Below are positions 22,619 through 33,862 of a stretch of 64,000 nt of DNA, in pieces (position 1 is the first letter of the stretch; each line of letters begins with the position of its first letter). Source of the DNA: Chalara sp. BL73. Its lineage: Eukaryota > Ascomycota > Leotiomycetes > Helotiales. The stretch covers positions 1,924,501 to 1,988,500 of the forward strand of contig CAKJVC010000010.1 in assembly GCA_918026815.1 (NCBI GenBank), in the 5' to 3' direction. Under the pieces are notes generated by a model, which did not search any database, was not told where the DNA came from, and was given only the letters and a program-made list of their open reading frames with translations. The translations under genes were made by a program, and so were the position numbers.

Positions 22619-24570
22619 ATGGCTTGTATAACAGCATTCAGATGCGCAGGATCTCGCATTCAATCTTTTATCAGCACTTCAAATCCTCCCCACCAGCCGC
22701 CTTCTACGTTCGGAAACGATCATGGCACGCTTCGCAGCGACCCCTTCAGGCTGAATTCTGCTATTGACTTCAACGATTTTGATTTCGACCGCATACGCCC
22801 CTCTTAACTGCAGTTCTCACCAACAGGCTTGACAGTATATAGAAGGCGGTGTCCCACCCTTTGACAGTGGCTTGACGGGGTGGCAAAAGAGCAAACCAGG
22901 ATGATGTGCTGAACTGGTTTTCGGACTTCAGCGAGAGGCTTTCAGAGGGGCACAAGTTGACTCCTATACGCCGACGAAGGCTATTAGCAAAGCCTAATAA
23001 ACCGATCGATGGTTCTATCGCGAAGAGCAAGATGTACATCGGCTTTACGGATGACTCTAAAGCTAAGAAAGACTCGAGATGTCACTGGTCCCAGATCCTC
23101 GTGCCGGGAGAGCTGAAAAGCAATCCGTCCGCCGATAAGCTTCGGAAGCATGGCTTGATCTAGGGAGATATGCCAGAAAGGTACTTGCTGCTCAATACAC
23201 CTGTCGCTTTGTATAAGGCTTTACAATCTGTGGATCTATTATGAGGATATGTGTCACAATATAGGGCGCAATAGTACTTCAGCATACAGAGAGTTCTCTC
23301 TTGCAACAATATGTTAGTTTGATCGCTTTGGAGGGGGGTTGCGTCCTACCAATTTGACATTAATGTAGACGGCTGGGGTTCGTAACTACGACATTAGCGG
23401 TTTTGTAGATGAGCGAGGAGCAGCTTAGGTTCGATCCTACTATCGTCGGCAAGCGATACATCGACATCGAACTCGACGGCCCAAAGAGCGCCTGATTATC
23501 GACAAGTCTATGAAGCGTGCACTTAGCATAGCTGGCCGGGCGACGACTTGCTGGAAAGCTCATCACAAGGAGGATCCGCGGATGCCGCTTGTTATTAAGG
23601 ACTCCTGGCAGTACACGGAACGTGAGGAAGAAGGGGAACTTCTGCGTGAGACGACCAATCGAAGTGTCATCAATGTGGCCCGATATTATCACTACGAGAC
23701 TGTTCAAGTTGGCGGAACGGATAACGACGTTCGGAGCAATATGCAGAAGGGATTGGATGTCACAACCGCAGAGAATTACTGAGCTGAACTCTCGGGAATG
23801 TTACAAAACGCAAGCGTAGTTAGTAGCCCATGGGAGAATCGCAGCACCGCAAGCCTAAAACGGTCATCAAGCCAGACCGGCGCTACTCTACCGCCAAGCA
23901 AACGATCCTGTTCTACTTCTCCAACGAAAGCAGCAAGTAGTCCTGTGCCAAATAGAGTGCATTGGCAGGTCGTGCTCCGTGATTTTGGGGAACCGATCTA
24001 CAGGGCGAGCTCTCGAGCAGCTCTGCTTCGTGGGCTAGAGGGCTGCGTAGGTGGACACGAGTCTTTGCATAAGCCGGCTTCCTTCACGGGGACATTTCGA
24101 TCAACAATCTCATGGTCAATGAAGACAACGACACCCATCCGGCGCTCGCTTTGATTGATCTAGACCTTGCCATCAAAGAACAGCGAGAAGGTATCTCGGG
24201 AGCGAAAGGAATGTCCGGAACTAAGGCCTTCATGGCAAGCGGGCCGTTTCTGGGCGAGCAACATTCTTTTATGTACGACCTTGAATCATTTTTTTGGTAC
24301 TGTTCTGGATATGTGTCCACTACGAAGGGCCAGGCCAAGGAAGAGTTGTTCCCAGGTTTGACAAATGGGATGCTGTGGATACTGAGGAGTTGGCCAGGAT
24401 GAAGCTCGGCGTGATCGCAGACGCGAATATCTTCCACAAGCCATAATTGAATTCTTCACTGAATATTATTGGCCATTGGTACCTTGGGTGAGCAAGTTAC
24501 GAAGGATAGTATTTCCAGGCAGTGGTAGATGGGAACGAGATGATATCCCCTTAACCGCCATTGCGACCAA
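22619..24570 (+). pseudogene. FunK1-type fungal protein kinase pseudogene
   Basis: Fragments in several frames follow the order of a FunK1 kinase. They include VLNWFSDFSERLSEGHKLTP (about 22905-22965), HWSQILVPGELKSNPSA, IAGRATTCWKAH and VIKDSWQYTEREEEGELL (about 23530-23640). Next come SSSQTGATLPPSKRSCS (about 23850) and, from about 24080, the catalytic region with DISINNLMVNEDN, ALIDLDLAIKEQREG and MYDLESFFW. Frame changes and stops occur between these blocks, for example near 23160, 23780, 24060 and 24300, so no functional kinase can be made. FunK1 genes are often multicopy and unstable in fungi. The LTR-B copy at 22418 sits just before the relic. Confidence 0.8.
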
Positions 24571-25084
24571 CCCCTGTAAGTAACCACGTGAACCAAACTC
24601 GTCAAAATAATAGAATATATTGCTACAACAGGTCAATATCCTGCATGTAGGAGTGACAACTAAGCGGAGTGTACAAAATTGCGAAGCAGTGGCTGGGGGA
24701 CCTCGTTTACTTTTGGGTGCCGTACAAGAAACCTGTTATGAGAGCAGTACTTGAGCTGGAAAGGTAAAGCAAGGTGTCCAATATGATGGGATAGGATGAA
24801 GCTGCCGGGCGGTGGGGGCGTGGTGGCCTTATCAACCTGAGCTAGGCTCGGAATCTATCACTCAATCGCCTCTGGCTATAGCCTGTGTAGAATCAATGCT
24901 TGACGATGGTTTAGTTTGCGGTCTTACAATGCCTCAAGCTACGATGCCACACTCAACACATTTAAATATATGCTTTTGCAAATTTAGTCTCGCAGGTATT
25001 GCATTGACCTTTCCCTTCCCACTTGAATAACCCTAAGACTGAGCGAGAGCATGGTTGCCGGTTTGTCTCATATGGGTTTTGTCT
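24571..25084. other. Gene-less stretch
   Basis: Nothing supported was found between the kinase relic and the ankyrin/coiled-coil relic. Confidence 0.45.
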
Positions 25085-26013
25085 CTAGTTTTCTGCTTCG
25101 GCCTTCAACTTGCCCCAAACATTCCCGAGCAGCATCTTGCTTTTTCTGCACTGCAGTACTAGCAGGCTTAAGCCCGCTCGTACGGTTCTGTTGCTGTCTG
25201 GTTTCTCCCATTTCTCTGCGTGATTGTTCGTTGTCAGCTGCGATCCTTGCCTTGGCCCAACTTTCTCAGGTAGTACAGTGTTTCTCGTATCTCGAAATAT
25301 CATCAAGCCTCTTCGTCTCCGCTTGCTTTTGGTACACTGTAAACTCTTCCATCTTTCTTAATAGTTCTTCCTTCGCCTTCTTATCAGCCTCCCGTGCCAT
25401 CAGCTTTGCAGCACGTTCAGCTGCGATCTCATGGGTCTTACGGATCCTCTTCTCCTCTAGCCCTTTCTTCCTCCGCTGCCGTTGCCGCTTGGTTTGGTCA
25501 AGTAGAATTGCATCGCTGAGCGTGGTATTGGTTGTGTCTTGGAGAAGGAGCTCAATAATGGAGTTGGGATTTCTTCTCGCGAGGTTTTGGGACGCTGTCC
25601 TGATTTATCCCAAGAGTCTTTAATAGCCCTCTTATCCAACAAGAAGCTCACAGTGGTTATATTGCCATACCAGATCTCACTCTTCTCATCAACTTCACCG
25701 CGTAGTGTAAAGGTGTCTGCAGGTTCTCATCTTTGACTTGAATACCAATTCCCTTATCACGGAGTAGTTGTACGATATCGCAAAAGTCGAAATGACCTGC
25801 GGTATGAAGGATGGTCGGCCAAGTTCGTGTAGGGAGAGGATTCATGGAATCTGCATCGTTTTCAAGTATAACCCATGTAATGTGCTCATGTCCACCTGCG
25901 ACGGCTCTATGGAGAGCTATGATACCTCTATCTTGCGCGTTAACATGAGCACCACATTGGATCAGGGCCTCCACGATCAAAAGATGTGTTGACATACCAA
26001 ACTTCCTTACCAA
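25085..26013 (-). pseudogene. Ankyrin-repeat and coiled-coil protein relic
   Basis: On the minus strand, 26013-25657 encodes about three degenerate ankyrin repeats (for example VEALIQCGAHVNAQDR and LQTPLHYAVK). The frame then shifts. The region about 25620-25290 reads, on the minus strand, as a charged coiled coil (HEIAAERAAKLMAREADKKA and KEELLRKMEEF). Stops and frame changes separate the parts. It resembles the tail of a large fungal ankyrin protein, often linked to NACHT or HET modules. No N-terminal domain is left. Confidence 0.6.
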
Positions 26014-26069
26014 TTAGGCTCGGATTGCGAAACCTGGGGATAATAGTCTCTATTTTTGCATTGGTGGAT

Positions 26070-26264
26070 TGTCACGGGGAATGCGAGCAGCCGATACTCG
26101 CTTAGCATTCCATATGTAGCTAGGTGCGCTTGGCGCGCGTCCTAGCTGCATGGGACCTGAGCGTTCTCTTCTTTTTGTATTCTACAAGCGTGTATTCTAC
26201 AACAGTATTATATCACTTCGCTCACCCGATTGACTATTCTACAGCTTCGATTTACTCCATGACA
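26070..26264 (-). mobile_element. Solo LTR, family F, with target duplication
   Basis: A 195-bp unit from TGTCACGGGGAATG to ACTCCATGACA, the reverse complement of the copy at 45542, flanked by exact TGGAT duplications (26065-26069 and 26265-26269). Confidence 0.85.
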
Positions 26265-26360
26265 TGGATGTACGGATGAACATATGGTCGGATATGTGTA
26301 TGTGTGAATAGGTTGGTGGATGTATGAATATATGGATTTACGGATATATGGATGTACAGC
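26265..26360. repeat. Degenerate ATGGATGTA-type tandem repeats
   Basis: The roughly 95-bp stretch is built of imperfect copies of ATGGAT, TATGGAT and ACGGAT units. It is simple low-complexity sequence adjoining LTR-F. Confidence 0.6.
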
Positions 26361-26593
26361 TCCAAAGTCAATAGATGATGTGAGGGGATGACGCGGCTGG
26401 CTTGCAGCGTATTGCGACGCTCGAGGTGTGGATAAACGATTGAGCATGTTTCTATTCTTCAGGGGTTTATCATTGGAAGTAAAGTATCATGAAAATAAAG
26501 GTATAAATTGCAGTTTTCCTTGCTGTAAATGATACAGATTCACCAACTCCATCGCCATTCACAATAAAATTTTGAACTTTCTTTCAAATCAAC

Positions 26594-27393
26594 ATGTCTG
26601 ATCCAATCGACCTCTCAAAGCCTCACCGCACTATTCGGGCTGGTGTTATCCTTGCCAACTCGTTGGTTTTCGATCCGTCATTCTATAAAATAACTACTAA
26701 TTTAAAGCGCAGAGTAACAGAAATTCTAGATGTGGCGCCAATTGATATATTCAGCGCCCTCTCTAAGAAATTCGTCCATGATTTCCCCGAAGGGTTCTTG
26801 CCTGATCATCTTAGAGCCCAAGCCCTTGACGTCGAATTCCACTGGGTCAATGAAACAGGAAAACCGGCAGCCTTGACCTGTGGCGTGCACATCAACACAA
26901 CGGTAATAGTTCTCATGCTCTTTATAGATCTCGTGATTTGACATTAATCAAATGGTAATAGGATAGCTTCGCAACATGCCCACCATTGGATATCATCGTC
27001 ATGGGAGCGCATGACGTTAAGTACACTCTGAATGAAGCAGAGTGCGATTTCATCCGAAAAAGCTACAAAACTTCCGCAGCCTTCATCACTATCTGCGGAG
27101 GATCCTTGTCAGCTCTACAGTCAGGGTTGCTTGAAGGGAAAACTGCGACAGGGCCGCGACCAATGCTGGACGATCTGCGGAAAGCTGCTCCTGGAGTCAA
27201 TTGGGTCGAGAAGCGCTGGGCTAGGGACGGAAAATTATGGACAAGTGGCGCTTTGTTGAACGGATTGGACCTCATGCGTGCATTTGTCACAGAGTATTGG
27301 GGTGGCGAAGGCACGTTAGTAGAGTTCGCTTTGGCTCTTGGAGCGTATCCGGACAGAGACGTCAATTACGCGGATGTTCAAGGGAAGTTGTAA
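26594..27393 (+). CDS. DJ-1/PfpI family protein
   Basis: Two exons, 26594-26902 and 26962-27393, with a 59-bp GT-AG intron, give 246 residues, normal for the family. The nucleophile elbow is FITICGGSLSALQSG, where the cysteine of ICGG is the expected catalytic residue, and TGPR follows. VMGAHD provides the upstream loop. The late segment KRWARDGKLWTSGAL matches the W-x-D-G/S-G pattern of amidase-like DJ-1 proteins. Family members include glyoxalase-type, isonitrile hydratase-type and stress proteins; which one cannot be told. No signal peptide is seen, so it is probably cytosolic. Confidence 0.87.
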
Positions 27394-28876
27394 ATGATGG
27401 GTAATGTGCCTCGAGAGTTTTGAGAACTCCTATTTGGCTGCAGGAAATCTCATAGTACCCACGAGAGACCTAAAATCTCATATTGGCTTCAGTAGAACTA
27501 AATTCTCAGGAGCTTGTGCAGCCCATACCTGTATACCCGCGAGACGGGAACTCATTAACACCATTCCCCCAGTGGCATGGCTGAAAACCCCCATATTAGC
27601 TCAGACGGCCCTCGGAAGAGTCACCTGTGGACCTGGAAATCGTTTGTGGTTTGGATAATAAAATTCGTCGTTGACAATAGTATATGTAACGTCCATCTCT
27701 GCGTGGCGAAAAAGATGATGGGTCTTTGACTTTAAGCATCTTAAAATCTGTACACACATTAATATCTCCTATGTTTTTTTAATAAGTCGTGTTCTGTGGC
27801 TACTCCTAAACACTCTGAACCCCTCCCACTAGAAAATTACGTTCGCATCAGCGCCCTTGCGCCTGATTTGCCGATAGTCCACCTTTATGGTGCAGTAGAC
27901 TTCCTTTACCACAGCTTCGCCACTGAACTCTTGTTACTCCTGATACTTATAAAAGTATTGTATCCGAGCTTTAAGGCTCACAACTATCATAGGAAATCGT
28001 CATTAGCCTTGTGGCCGCCATGGCATGCAAATTCATGTAAAGTCTGATCTGATCTGAAATTTTTTTACGCCTGGCTAAGCCTAAAAGGCACTACTGCTCT
28101 AAATTACATTATTCAAATAATAGTCTTACAACAGATATATCTACGCCGTATAAAGAACTCTCGTGATATGTTAGTGAGGCACTACTCCACTTGTAGCAAT
28201 GCCGCATACTTGTTACGTGGTTGCTGGTAAGTAGAATGTAGTAATTGTGTCTCATTGTTACTACTACTACTACAATGCGTTCTTTTATATGCTACAGGTG
28301 GGTATGTGACTGAATCTCTTATTCACTCTCCCATTCACTCTCTCATTGACTCAGGACCCACAAAATCCCTTTGACATGACTAACATACCAACAGTAATGC
28401 TTGCTAGAGTGGAGAGTATTATTTTATCCAGGGAGGGGATGGCAACGCTAAGCATTGCCTAACAACACTAGGCAGTGACATGAAGCACTAAGCAATGCCA
28501 TGTAAAAGAAAGCATGCTATCGGAGTTCTGCCAACTCGCCCAAATCTGGCCCCACCTTTCAATCGTCCTGTAAATTAATCACTTCACATTTCCATTCATA
28601 TTAGACAACTTCAAATATCCGCGACATATATAAGAAAATATTGGTTCCATTCTGCATTTTGATATCCCAACTTATCAAAAGATTAACACCCTATCTACTT
28701 CTTTTATTCATCCGGAAGTGAGTATGTCAGAAACCGTGCTTTGGTAGAAGTACTAAACCAGCATATAGACTACCCTGTAAGGCAAAAGAAAGAAAACTAA
28801 AGTAAGCGAAACATACAGCCACTGTAAGACATCCTAGACTCTATCACATACTTTGATAGTAACCAAATAGTACAAA
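27394..28876. other. Intergenic region with simple repeats
   Basis: No supported gene in about 1.5 kb. It has a short ACT run near 28258-28274, repeated CATTCACTCTC-like words at 28318-28355, and reiterated CACTAAGCAATGCC-like words around 28445-28500. Confidence 0.5.
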
Positions 28877-29062
28877 ATGTGTGTTGGTATATTCATTAGG
28901 TACAGCCAATGTGGGCATCAAGTCTTTGCAGGCATGACTGTATGCACAACCCCAGGCGAAGCTAAGGGTACGACTTGCTCTAACTATACCACGACAAATT
29001 CCAATGTCTTAGGCGAATGTCCTGCGTGCGTTTTGGGAACACCCTCCCCATCAGATCCATGA
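28877..29062 (+). CDS. Small Cys/His-rich hypothetical protein
   Basis: A 61-residue single-exon frame without signal peptide. It contains a CGH near residue 12, single cysteines near residues 22 and 34, and a closing GECPAC. This spacing is common in short fungal proteins of unknown role that may bind zinc. An upstream purine-rich leader ends in CAAAATG, a fair start context. Short length makes the call uncertain. Confidence 0.4.
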   Translation: MCVGIFIRYSQCGHQVFAGMTVCTTPGEAKGTTCSNYTTTNSNVLGECPACVLGTPSPSDP

Positions 29063-29239
29063 AATGTTACAGCAAGTACAGGTACTGCAAAGGGTGGGGG
29101 AAGGTGGAGGAGGGGGCTAGTATACCGTCTCATCTGAAGTGTTATTGGGCGAGTGGGAATGTTTTGTTGACTTTAGGCGGAGAAAGATCTGCTGGCAACG
29201 CTAGCAAGGGGCTTAGAGCGAGACCTTAATGTATGAAAC

Positions 29240-29605
29240 TGTTGGTATGCCCCCTCCTTACCTTCCACGGGGCAACGGGCGTAGCTCTATAGGCCACGCT
29301 CTTGCTCTTGATGGATATGGTAATTGATGTTGTATTAGGTTCTACTCTAGATTCTACAAAATGGGGGTTGTGAGGACCACGTGACCTTAGCGGGTCATAC
29401 GCGGTGTCAGAAGTAGAATCTATCTCGTAGGGGATCGACTAGAGGATCTGCGAAGGTATCACGGCGATGAATTACAGGCTTGCAATGCGTTACAAGTTGA
29501 TGATATTCTCTACAGAACTGAGGGGAAGACAATCTCTAGCTCCTTGGCCTACTTACGCAAGCCGATTTCTGACACACGAATCCGTAAAACCCCTCACCCC
29601 TCCCT
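29240..29605 (+). mobile_element. LTR-B copy split by a nested LTR-G
   Basis: The outer LTR starts TGTTGGTAT at 29240, follows LTR-B with CCACGGGGCAACGG and TCTACAAAATGGGG, and reaches TCATACGCGG at 29404. It resumes with ATCCGTAAAACCCCT at about 29580, where the intact LTR-B reads ATCCGTAAACCCCT. The interruption is the LTR-G unit. The far end (about 29605) is decayed. Confidence 0.65.
29405..29574 (+). mobile_element. Solo LTR, family G, nested in LTR-B
   Basis: A 170-bp unit from TGTCAGAAGTAG to GATTTCTGACA inserted in an LTR-B copy. It shares TCCTTGGCCTA near its 3' end with the copy at 54287. Flanks CGCGG and CACGA differ by transitions only, consistent with a decayed duplication. Confidence 0.6.
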
Positions 29606-29656
29606 TATTCATTTTGTTGGCAACATAGTATAATCGCACCAGCAATCAGCGTCCAA

Positions 29657-30334
29657 ATGGCGGCTACACGTGTTTTTGTTCAGTGTAAAACTGATGAAAT
29701 GCCTGGATCATATGCTGAGAAAACTTTACTTATGGCAAATTCTGCTTGCCAAAAAGTCTGGAATCGAGACTTCAATGAAAATTTTCCAAGCTACGATCGA
29801 CTGACTACTTTCGGTGGATGGATAAACCCAAAGTGTTATTTATTAATTGATAATGGTCCTGTGGACAATGAATATGCTGTTGTAAATTTTCGTTGGAAAG
29901 GACATGAGCTGTATGTATTAAGTGCTGTATATTTGCTTCTACTAAACTCTTGGAAAGAGTTGAAGAACCAGGGCGGTTACATCCGTATATTCGGAAAGAG
30001 TTCGACACAAAGTATCAGTTTAACCCGGCCAATAGGCCAAAACTGGTAAGCTGTAATTTTCTCAAATAGAACCAGGTATTTTAATAATTCATTTAGAAGG
30101 AATACACTGATGAAGAACTGAAAAAGGTTCTCAGTCCGGAGGAATTCGATAGACGTATGAAATCCAAAGAGGAGATGACTGCAAGACACAAGGATAAGAT
30201 AAGCAAGCAGATCTAAAATTGGTACTCTACATGGGATTAGACAAGAAATCGAAGAAAAATCAGTCAGAAGGGAAATTGAACGGATTTTGCAAATTGAGAG
30301 GGACTATATAGCAAGGTTGTCAAACCAAATGTAA
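29657..30334 (+). pseudogene. Unrecognised orphan gene with frame breaks
   Basis: I do not recognise the family. An open frame starts at 29657 (MAATRVFVQC) and runs well until about 29995. From there the coding-like sequence continues in another frame (KEFDTKYQFNPANRPKL). A GT-AG intron (30050-30098) can then join it in phase to KEYTDEELKKVLSPEEFDRR. A second frame change near 30205 leads to a helical, charged tail ending SNQM at 30334. The three blocks make a coherent predicted protein of roughly 210 residues with a coiled-coil C-terminus, so two frameshifts, or one unrecognised intron, are implied. It lies just beyond a nested LTR. Confidence 0.45.
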
Positions 30335-30780
30335 ATTATTGAAAGGAACATACATCGTACATGAACTTCTTTTTGGCTGTGTTATCTATAATACAGGAAC
30401 TCTAAGAGTTGTTATATAGATGCTTTTGCCTTTCCAGCGGAGCTTTGATGGCAAGTGCTTTATCCGAGTTGCCGTCTTCAAATCATTATAATTGCTAGTG
30501 ATATGGTCCCTATTTTATGCCCCCCGGGCACCGAAATTTAATCACATGCCATGCCTCATGGTCCCTGCTCGGATAAAAGTTGGCACACGGCACTTTCAAA
30601 CCGGATCATGCTGCAGCGTGTACAGATTGCAGACCGAGTCCTGCCGCGAAATTTCTTGAAAATCCACTTTTATAAACTTGCCCTTTTTTTCATAGCGGTC
30701 TAATCACATGACTACAGGCTCTGCCCTATTAAAGTATTCCCAGTCGCACATGTTTCCGTTCTTTCACGTAACGTCACTTC
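30335..30780. other. Gene-less stretch before the gypsy block
   Basis: No supported feature in 446 bp. Confidence 0.45.
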
Positions 30781-31238
30781 TGTCACGGCCCTGGCCCTAT
30801 CTCGCTTAGAGCTTCTTAGGCTCGGCCCCTGCCAGTCTCCTATATATAAAGCGCCGCTTTCCTTCCCTTATTTTGTCTGTAGCTTGTTCTCTTCATTATA
30901 ACAATTGATAGTCGTTTACACCTTTGAGTGCCTCTTCCTGAGATCTACGGATTGAGATCCCTGTTCGACTTGAGTTGTTACATTAGAACAAGCTCTACAA
31001 ACCTTCCGGGGACGGGGCTTAATAATATCCTTCCTTTTGTATTGAATCAGGACCGTGACGGCAATTCCACGACGCCATAGACCGGGTTTATGGAGATATA
31101 GGTTAGAATCAAAGCTTGTATATACCACTAACTGGAGCTTCTAGCACATACTGCTTGAGCCTGTTTTCTTAATTAGTCAAGTCGAGCTACTACTGCCACC
31201 ACCACTACTTCTTTTCGTCACTTGAATTCAACTCTACT
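30781..31238 (+). mobile_element. Extra LTR-C plus leader, tandem to the gypsy element
   Basis: LTR-C occupies 30781-30982 (TGTCACGGCC to GTTGTTACA). It is followed by 256 bp of untranslated leader that parallels the leader after the next LTR (shared words CAAACCTTCCGGGGAC, TAATAATATCC and GCTTGTATATACCAC). The leader then stops exactly where the next LTR-C starts. It is a second 5' end of the same element type, cut off by insertion or unequal recombination. Confidence 0.75.
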
Positions 31239-31493
31239 TGTCACGGCCCTGGCCTTTTCTCGCATGGAGCTTGGCTCCTGACACAGCAGAGCTCGGTGAA
31301 GCTTGGCACCGGACCACAGGGCTCGCTTAAACAGGCCTCCGGCCAGCCTCCTGTATATAAAGCACTGCTTTCTTTCCCTTCTTCTGTCTGTAGCTTGTTA
31401 TTTTAGTTATAACAATTGACAGTTGTTCACACCTTTGAGCCCTTCTGCCTAAGATCTACGTATCGAGATCCCTGTACGACTTGAGTTGTTACA
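31239..31493 (+). repeat. 5' LTR of the gypsy element (LTR-C)
   Basis: A 255-bp LTR, TGTCACGGCCCTGGCC to GAGTTGTTACA, with a TATA motif (TATATAAA at about 31364) that would drive the genomic transcript. Confidence 0.8.
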
Positions 31494-31753
31494 TCAGAAC
31501 AGGCTTACCAAACCTTCCGGGGACAGAGCTTAATAATATCCCTTCCTCTTGTATTGAATCAGAACCGTGACGACCCCCTGCGACACCTTAGACGAAGTCT
31601 GTGAAGATATAGGCTAGAGTCAAAAGCCTGTATATACCACCAATTCTAACTCCCAGCAAATACTGGTTGAGCCCGCTCCTCCTTAGCCGAGTTGAGCTAC
31701 TATTACTATCATTACCACTTTTCTTCATTTCTCGAATTCCACTCTCCAACAAT

Positions 31754-33291
31754 ATGCCTACTACAACTACAAAGAAGAAGTTTTCCGGAAGAGGACAGGA
31801 AACGCCTTCCAGACCCCCTTCGACAGAAGGTACCCCTATGGCTCAGTTGGGTGACCGGACTACCCCAGAAACAAGCTAGACACAGGCGTCAGCCAGCAAA
31901 GAACCTGGACCGGACATCCGGGATCAATTAAACCAACAAGTGGCCAATGCTTTCGGAGCTCCGGTTCAACTTTCAGACAGTCAATTTCATGTTTTGCTAG
32001 CACGGCTAGTAGTTACGGAATCAAGCCGTCCTATCCCTTCGGTGGAGAAACCTTCAACTTCTCGGCCACTTCGGAACACAGAAGGAAATGATCCAGACGG
32101 ATTACCGTTAAATAGCTCTTCTTCTGATAGCAACCATAGGTCGAGGTCTTATAGGCGGCACATGTCTCGGCCATACTCAAAAAGGCTTTCTCCGAAGCAC
32201 CGAGACACAGACCCCTTAGATGATGGCACCTCGCCTACTTACATTGCTTGGGAATCCCTACTACGGGGTAAGCTTAGAGCAAATGCGGACTGGTGGCCTA
32301 CTGAGCAAGATCGGATCGACTACGTGTTCGGCTGTACTACAGGTGAAGCACAACGCCACTTGGAGCCTCGGTATGATGAAGACAGCTTGGAACCTTGGCT
32401 TTCCGTCGATGAAATGCTGACTTACCCGGAAACAATTTTTCGGAACCATTTTGAATTAGAAGAAGCTGAAAACCAATTCTATGCTCTGAAACAACAGGCT
32501 ACACAGGACTTCAATGACTTCCATACCGAGTTTGCTCGCTTGGCTTTAGTAGGACAGGTTCCTTTTTCGACCTGGAGAAGTCACTTATGGAGAAAGCTTA
32601 ATAAAGAATTTCAGAACCGGCTTTTGGTCACACACCACCAGCAACCTACGTATCAGGAACTATTGCATGAGTGTCAGCGGTTGAGTATTAACCTACGAGA
32701 GTTCCATCGACGGTTCCCACCCGCACCCGCACCAGCCCGCCAGACCAGGCCAATTGCTTTTCCAGCTTCTAAGCCACGTCAGGGACTTCTTCCGGCCCCG
32801 AAGGCTTCTCTAGCCTTTCCGCCAGCACTGCAACACACTACTCCAGCTCCAGAAGCTACAGGCCGGAACAGCCTACGAAGCATTTCAAGCCCGGCTCGTA
32901 GCCCAGCCTGTTGAACAGGTTAGGTCTAAGGACCATACCTAACCTATTGTAGGCACCAGTAGGCACCAGTAGGCATCAGTGTGATGCCTACTGTGAGTAT
33001 CACACCTCTATAAGTAGAGGGATTCTCTCTTGTAGTTTAGGTTCTACAACCTTCAGCAATTGACTTTGTTTGCCCTATACTCTCTGAAGGCCACGTGACT
33101 ACTTCTTCTTCTATTTGAACACAGCCCCCGACATTTCTCAAAGCACTTGCTTCAAATGTGGTGAAGCAGGGCATTTTGCAAGCTCTTGCCCAGATTCTCG
33201 AGCAACGCCTAGAATTCAAGGGATTGAGCAAAAAATCGCTTCAGATGGTAAAGCACAGGATAAGGCCAAAGAAGGCGAGTCGGAAAACTAA
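31754..33291 (+). pseudogene. gypsy gag gene, broken by a stop and an LTR
   Basis: The frame begins MPTTTTKKK at 31754 and meets an in-frame TAG at 31877-31879. It then continues in the same frame through a retrotransposon gag domain (about 32245-32690, with ADWWPTEQDR and LLHECQRLS). It is cut at 32909 by a solo LTR-D. Beyond the LTR the same frame resumes with a zinc knuckle C-F-K-C-G-E-A-G-H-F-A-S-S-C at about 33147-33190, and ends at 33291. Removing the LTR and one target duplication restores the frame, so the gag was intact there when the LTR arrived. Confidence 0.85.
32909..33121 (+). mobile_element. Solo LTR, family D, inside gag
   Basis: A 213-bp unit from TGTTGAACAGG to TATTTGAACA with exact CAGCC duplications (32904-32908 and 33122-33126). 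It includes tandem AGTAGGCACC repeats at about 32953-32985 and matches the copy at 51289. Confidence 0.88.
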
Positions 33292-33365
33292 CAGCTTTAA
33301 GCCAAGGCCCCTTTCTAGGGATCACATGTTCGATCTTCAACAGATCGATCTAAGTTCACTAATGT

Positions 33366-33862
33366 TGTAACAACCAGGATCTGTTCAAGACTTCGGATAT
33401 GGAATGAGTTGCCTTATGAAATGGATTATGGTTTTCAGCTGCAGTACCGTCAGGGCCGCAAACAGCGTACCCAGCCCATGGCCAGTCACAGGCTTGCAGC
33501 CACAGGCTTACGGCCACTATGAGGGCATATAGCCTAGACTGTCACAGTCTCAGCTACAGGCTTACAGCTACTATGATGGCGTATGACCTAGACTGTCGTG
33601 GGCTTCAGCTGCTAGAGTACTTTAGGGGATGCTAAAGTCACAAGCTTGTGACACTGTAGGACACCGCCGAGGGTCGAAGGATACAAAAGAAAGCTAGAAC
33701 TCCTTGGAGGAGGGCAAGCTTGAGTCTGTCATAGATTCATAAGCCTATATTTCATATCAATACAATACTATTACTTTTGCATTTGCTAGTCACTTCTATA
33801 TACCATATACGTGTCTTTACCTGCTATATCGCAAACCCTCCCGCTGCCCTCCGTTTGTTACA
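33366..33862 (+). mobile_element. Solo LTR, family E, between gag and protease
   Basis: A 497-bp unit from TGTAACAACCAGGATC to CGTTTGTTACA. The flanks AATGT and AATAG match at three of five bases. It separates the end of gag from the protease remnant and matches copies at 47105 and 60748. Confidence 0.75.

Noticed and set aside
25051..25623. 190-residue plus-strand frame, hydrophobic and serine-rich
   Set aside because: It is the antisense reading of a charged coiled-coil coding region on the minus strand.
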